Source of the DNA: Chlamydiia bacterium
GTDB taxonomy: Bacteria > Chlamydiota > Chlamydiia > Chlamydiales > SM23-39
Assembly: GCA_016194825.1 (NCBI GenBank)
Contig: JACQAR010000005.1
Span: forward strand, 1-7,641
Direction of reading: 5' to 3'
DNA length: 7,641 nt
Made by a program: the position numbers and the translations under genes. The notes below the pieces were generated by a model, which saw nothing but the letters and a program-made list of their open reading frames with translations, was not told the DNA's origin and made no database searches. Position 1 is the first letter of the stretch. Each line of letters opens with the position of its first letter. Positions 5,486-7,641 of this stretch are shown in pieces.

Positions 5486-6931
5486 ATGAAGTTTCGGACG
5501 AAACTTTTTCTCTCTTTTGCGCTCCTTTGGCTAGTCCTTGCTTTCGTGGGAAGGTCTTGGTTTACCGATGATTTGACGCAAATGTTGATCCAAGTCAAAC
5601 GGACCAAGGCAATGGGGATCGCAGCAGCCGTGGCCAAAACCATCTCTGGTGATACACTGGCACAGATCCATTCTCCCGAAGATCCTGCTTTCAAAATCTT
5701 CACCGCAAAACTCCTGCGGATTCGGCAGGCCAACCAACGCAATGATATCCACGTCAGCTATATCTATGTGATTGCTCCTGTACCTAATGATCCTTCGCAA
5801 ATTCAAATCACCATTGATGTCAAAGACCCTCCCCTTCTCGATCAGTATTTCATCCGCAATGAGATATGGCCTCAAGCAGTAACTAACGGGATCGCTGCCC
5901 ATTTGCAGCAAAATTGGGGCACCGAAAAGATCTACACAGATAGAATGGGCGCTTGGCTCACCGGCATCGCTCCTGTGTTCGATTCAAAAGGGCAATATGT
6001 TGCCACCATTGCGGTGGATCTTTCAGGAAAAGCGATCGCCGGTAGTTTCCAACATCTGCTACTCTTATCGATGGTGACAATGGGCACGGCTCTTTTATTA
6101 GGGTTGATCGCTGCTATTCTCATCGCCCGGAATGCCACTCGCTCTTTAGATATGTTGATCGAAGGAGTCGATGAAATTGGGCACGGGAACCTCAAATTCC
6201 ACATTGATGTCGATCGGAACGATGAATTTGGCCAACTGGCTTGCGCGATCAATGCCATGGAAAAAGGGCTCAAAGAAAATGAGAGGCTCAAGCTCAATTT
6301 TGCTCGGTATGTCTCCAAACACGTCATGGAGCAAATCTTGCTTTCTGATGTGAGCACATTGATCAAAGGGGAAAGAAAAAAAATCACTGTTTTGGTCTGT
6401 GATATTCGACAGTTTACAGCCCTATCAGAGCGGTTAGCTCCCGAAGAGCTTGTCTGCTTGCTCAATGAATTTTTAGAGCAGATGCTCGCCATCATTTTTG
6501 ACAACAACGGCACTCTCGATAAATTTCTCGGAGATGGCATTTTAGCGGAATTTGGCGCGCCGCTTAATGATCCGCAGCAAGAAAAGCAGGCCGTAAAAAC
6601 GGCGATTGATATGTATCGAGCGCTGCAAAAACTCAATCAAAAATGGGGACAAGAAGGACGTCCTACGCTCGAGTTCGGAATTGGGATCCACACTGGTCTG
6701 GCCATTGTCGGCAATGTGGGCTCTGAGCTGCGGATGGAATATACAGCGATTGGAGATACGGTGAATATCGCCCATCTCATGCAACAGGCAACCAAAGAGC
6801 AAAAAGTTCCGATTTTAGTGAGCGAGACCACCGCTAAAGCCATCAGTGGCCAGTTCAAAATGCGCTCTTTGGGTGAATTGAAACTACTGGAAAGAAAAAC
6901 CCCTATCGGAGCTTTCGCCATTGAAGTATAG
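5486..6931 (+). CDS. membrane-bound class III adenylate cyclase-type protein (Cache-like sensor, HAMP, cyclase domain)
   Basis: Class III cyclases convert ATP to cAMP. This 481-residue protein has a first membrane helix (7-22), a periplasmic sensor (about 25-188) ending in a Cache-like pattern GAWLTGIAPVFDSKGQYVATIAVD (155-178), a second helix (about 190-214), a HAMP linker (about 215-268, with DEFGQL at 246-251), and a C-terminal cyclase domain (about 294-481). In the cyclase domain, metal-binding D306 (CDIRQFT) and D350 (KFLGDG) are present. Adenine selectivity is indicated by K346 and D424 (AIGDTVN). The transition-state pair is normally Asn-x3-Arg; here N427 is present but position 431 is Leu (NIAHL), with His430 beside it. 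Activity is therefore uncertain. The ATG at 5486 is chosen over an in-frame ATG at 5366 because the extra 40 codons lie opposite the sua5 coding sequence. A related gene overlaps its 3' end. Confidence 0.93.
   Translation: MKFRTKLFLSFALLWLVLAFVGRSWFTDDLTQMLIQVKRTKAMGIAAAVAKTISGDTLAQIHSPEDPAFKIFTAKLLRIRQANQRNDIHVSYIYVIAPVPNDPSQIQITIDVKDPPLLDQYFIRNEIWPQAVTNGIAAHLQQNWGTEKIYTDRMGAWLTGIAPVFDSKGQYVATIAVDLSGKAIAGSFQHLLLLSMVTMGTALLLGLIAAILIARNATRSLDMLIEGVDEIGHGNLKFHIDVDRNDEFGQLACAINAMEKGLKENERLKLNFARYVSKHVMEQILLSDVSTLIKGERKKITVLVCDIRQFTALSERLAPEELVCLLNEFLEQMLAIIFDNNGTLDKFLGDGILAEFGAPLNDPQQEKQAVKTAIDMYRALQKLNQKWGQEGRPTLEFGIGIHTGLAIVGNVGSELRMEYTAIGDTVNIAHLMQQATKEQKVPILVSETTAKAISGQFKMRSLGELKLLERKTPIGAFAIEV
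6908..6923 (+). promoter_or_regulatory. ribosome binding site and TTG start of the second cyclase-type gene
   Basis: GGAG at 6908-6911 is followed by a 9-nt spacer and TTG at 6921, inside the last codons of the first cyclase gene (stop 6929-6931). Reading from this TTG gives MKYRTKIALN, which matches MKFRTKLFLS at the start of the first cyclase. That similarity, with a good ribosome site, decides the start. The 11-nt overlap suggests translational coupling. Confidence 0.6.
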
Positions 6932-7641
6932 AACAAAGATTGCTCTGAATTTGGCTCATCTGGGGCATTGCCGCACGAGTCTGGTTTTACTACGACATCA
7001 AAACGCTTTTACTCAATGAGTATAAAAGCCAGGCAAAATCCTTTGCAGCATCCATTGCCGAAACCATCCGCGGCAATCAATTGGAACAGATTTTAGAAGA
7101 GCCCAGAGTCCAACCACAAGATCTCGAGCCTATTTTGCATCCCTTGCTGGAAATCGAAAAAACTGAGCAAAAACTCGGCATTGATATTGGTTCCATTTAC
7201 ATCATCCGACGCAACCCGAACAACCCATCCCAAGTCGACATTCTCCTCGATACCTCTCAGATGCAGAGAAGAGGAATCTACACGCTGCAAACTCTTTATT
7301 GGCCCGAAGCGAATACGAATGGGATTTTGGATCACATAGACCAACATTGGGTCACCGACCATTTTATCACTGATACGTGGGGCACCTGGCTCACCGGAAT
7401 TGCTCCCATCCACAATTCGCATGGCCAGTATGTCGCAACCCTCGCTGTGGATGTAGCCAAAAGCTCGATTTCCACCTCCATGCATCATCTTCTGTATCTT
7501 GCAATGGCAACGGCCATTCCCATTTTCCTCATCGGATGTATTGCCTCTTTTTTTCTCGCGTTCTTCCTGACGCGTCCCCTCCATCAGATTACCCTCACGA
7601 TTGAGCAGATCGAAAAAGGGAATTTGACCTCTCGGGTAGCC
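6921..7641 (+). CDS. second tandem Cache-like/HAMP sensor, probable class III cyclase paralogue; apparent 5' frameshift, cut by window end
   Basis: This is a partial gene, tandem paralogue of the protein encoded just upstream. From 6949 an open frame (codons starting at 6949, 6952 and so on) continues to 7641. It gives a membrane helix end (WLIWGIAARVWFYYD), a periplasmic domain aligning with the first cyclase (AKSFAASIAETIRGN against KAMGIAAAVAKTISGD; WGTWLTGIAP and GQYVATLAVD against GAWLTGIAP and GQYVATIAVD), a second helix (about 7486-7569), and a HAMP start with the usual RP (7573-7578) and IEKGNL. This frame has no ATG, GTG or TTG before its helix, and a TGA lies at 6946-6948. The matching N-terminus MKYRTKIALN is read from TTG 6921 in another frame. 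Dropping one T from the TTT at 6950-6952 joins the two frames as MKYRTKIALNWLIWGIAA. It may be a recent pseudogene, a sequence error, or frameshifted expression. The cyclase domain itself lies beyond the window and is inferred. Confidence 0.75.

Noticed and set aside
5425..5742. N-terminal extension of Sua5 by 106 residues (in-frame open sequence to 5742)
   Set aside because: The extension lies opposite the N-terminal coding part of the cyclase gene, has no YrdC-family similarity, and the family start matches MQIERAASALKAGE at 5424.
5932..6636. Minus-strand open frame of 234 codons opposite the first cyclase
   Set aside because: The translation is serine-rich and motif-free, as expected from reading antisense to a well-supported cyclase gene.
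7093..7584. Minus-strand open frame of 163 codons near the window end
   Set aside because: The plus strand encodes the sensor of the second cyclase with clear similarity to the first, so the antisense frame is a shadow.

Overview
The window looks like a chromosomal stretch of a Gram-negative bacterium with near-even base composition. The gene content would fit an environmental, chlamydia-like (Chlamydiota, Parachlamydiales-type) intracellular bacterium. It includes a plastid/chlamydial-type dicarboxylate translocator, a SulP permease, a short Sua5, and transmembrane class III cyclases. This assignment is an inference from gene content and recall; no marker gene here proves it.

Layout. (1) At 39-800 (+) is an adenylate kinase-type enzyme with a zinc-type LID and, unusually, an N-terminus that reads as a cleavable signal peptide. 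(2) At 801-884 is a convergent intergenic gap built from an inverted repeat with two alternative right arms. (3) From 5424 down to 885 runs a four-gene minus-strand block, probably one transcription unit: sua5 (threonylcarbamoyl-AMP synthase), an RDD-family membrane protein, a DASS-family dicarboxylate translocator, and a SulP anion permease with a STAS domain. The gaps between these genes are 28, 61 and 11 nt. (4) A 61-nt divergent gap (5425-5485) separates this block from (5) two tandem plus-strand genes for membrane-bound, HAMP-linked cyclase-type proteins. The first (5486-6931) is complete. The second overlaps its end, begins with a probable TTG at 6921, and runs off the window at 7641.

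How the genes may work together. The minus-strand block combines a tRNA t6A-modification gene with three membrane proteins, two of them organic or inorganic anion carriers. The plus-strand pair looks like two related but diverged periplasmic sensors feeding cAMP-type output. The first cyclase has both metal-binding aspartates and adenine-selecting residues, but has Leu where the transition-state Arg is expected. The second has an apparent single-base frameshift just after its start. The rest of its reading frame stays open for about 690 nt and keeps clear similarity to the first.

The main points for a second look are the exported-looking adenylate kinase, the missing cyclase arginine, the frameshifted tandem cyclase, and the convergent inverted repeat. 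There are no tRNA, rRNA, CRISPR or transposase features, and no gene-free stretch longer than about 85 nt.
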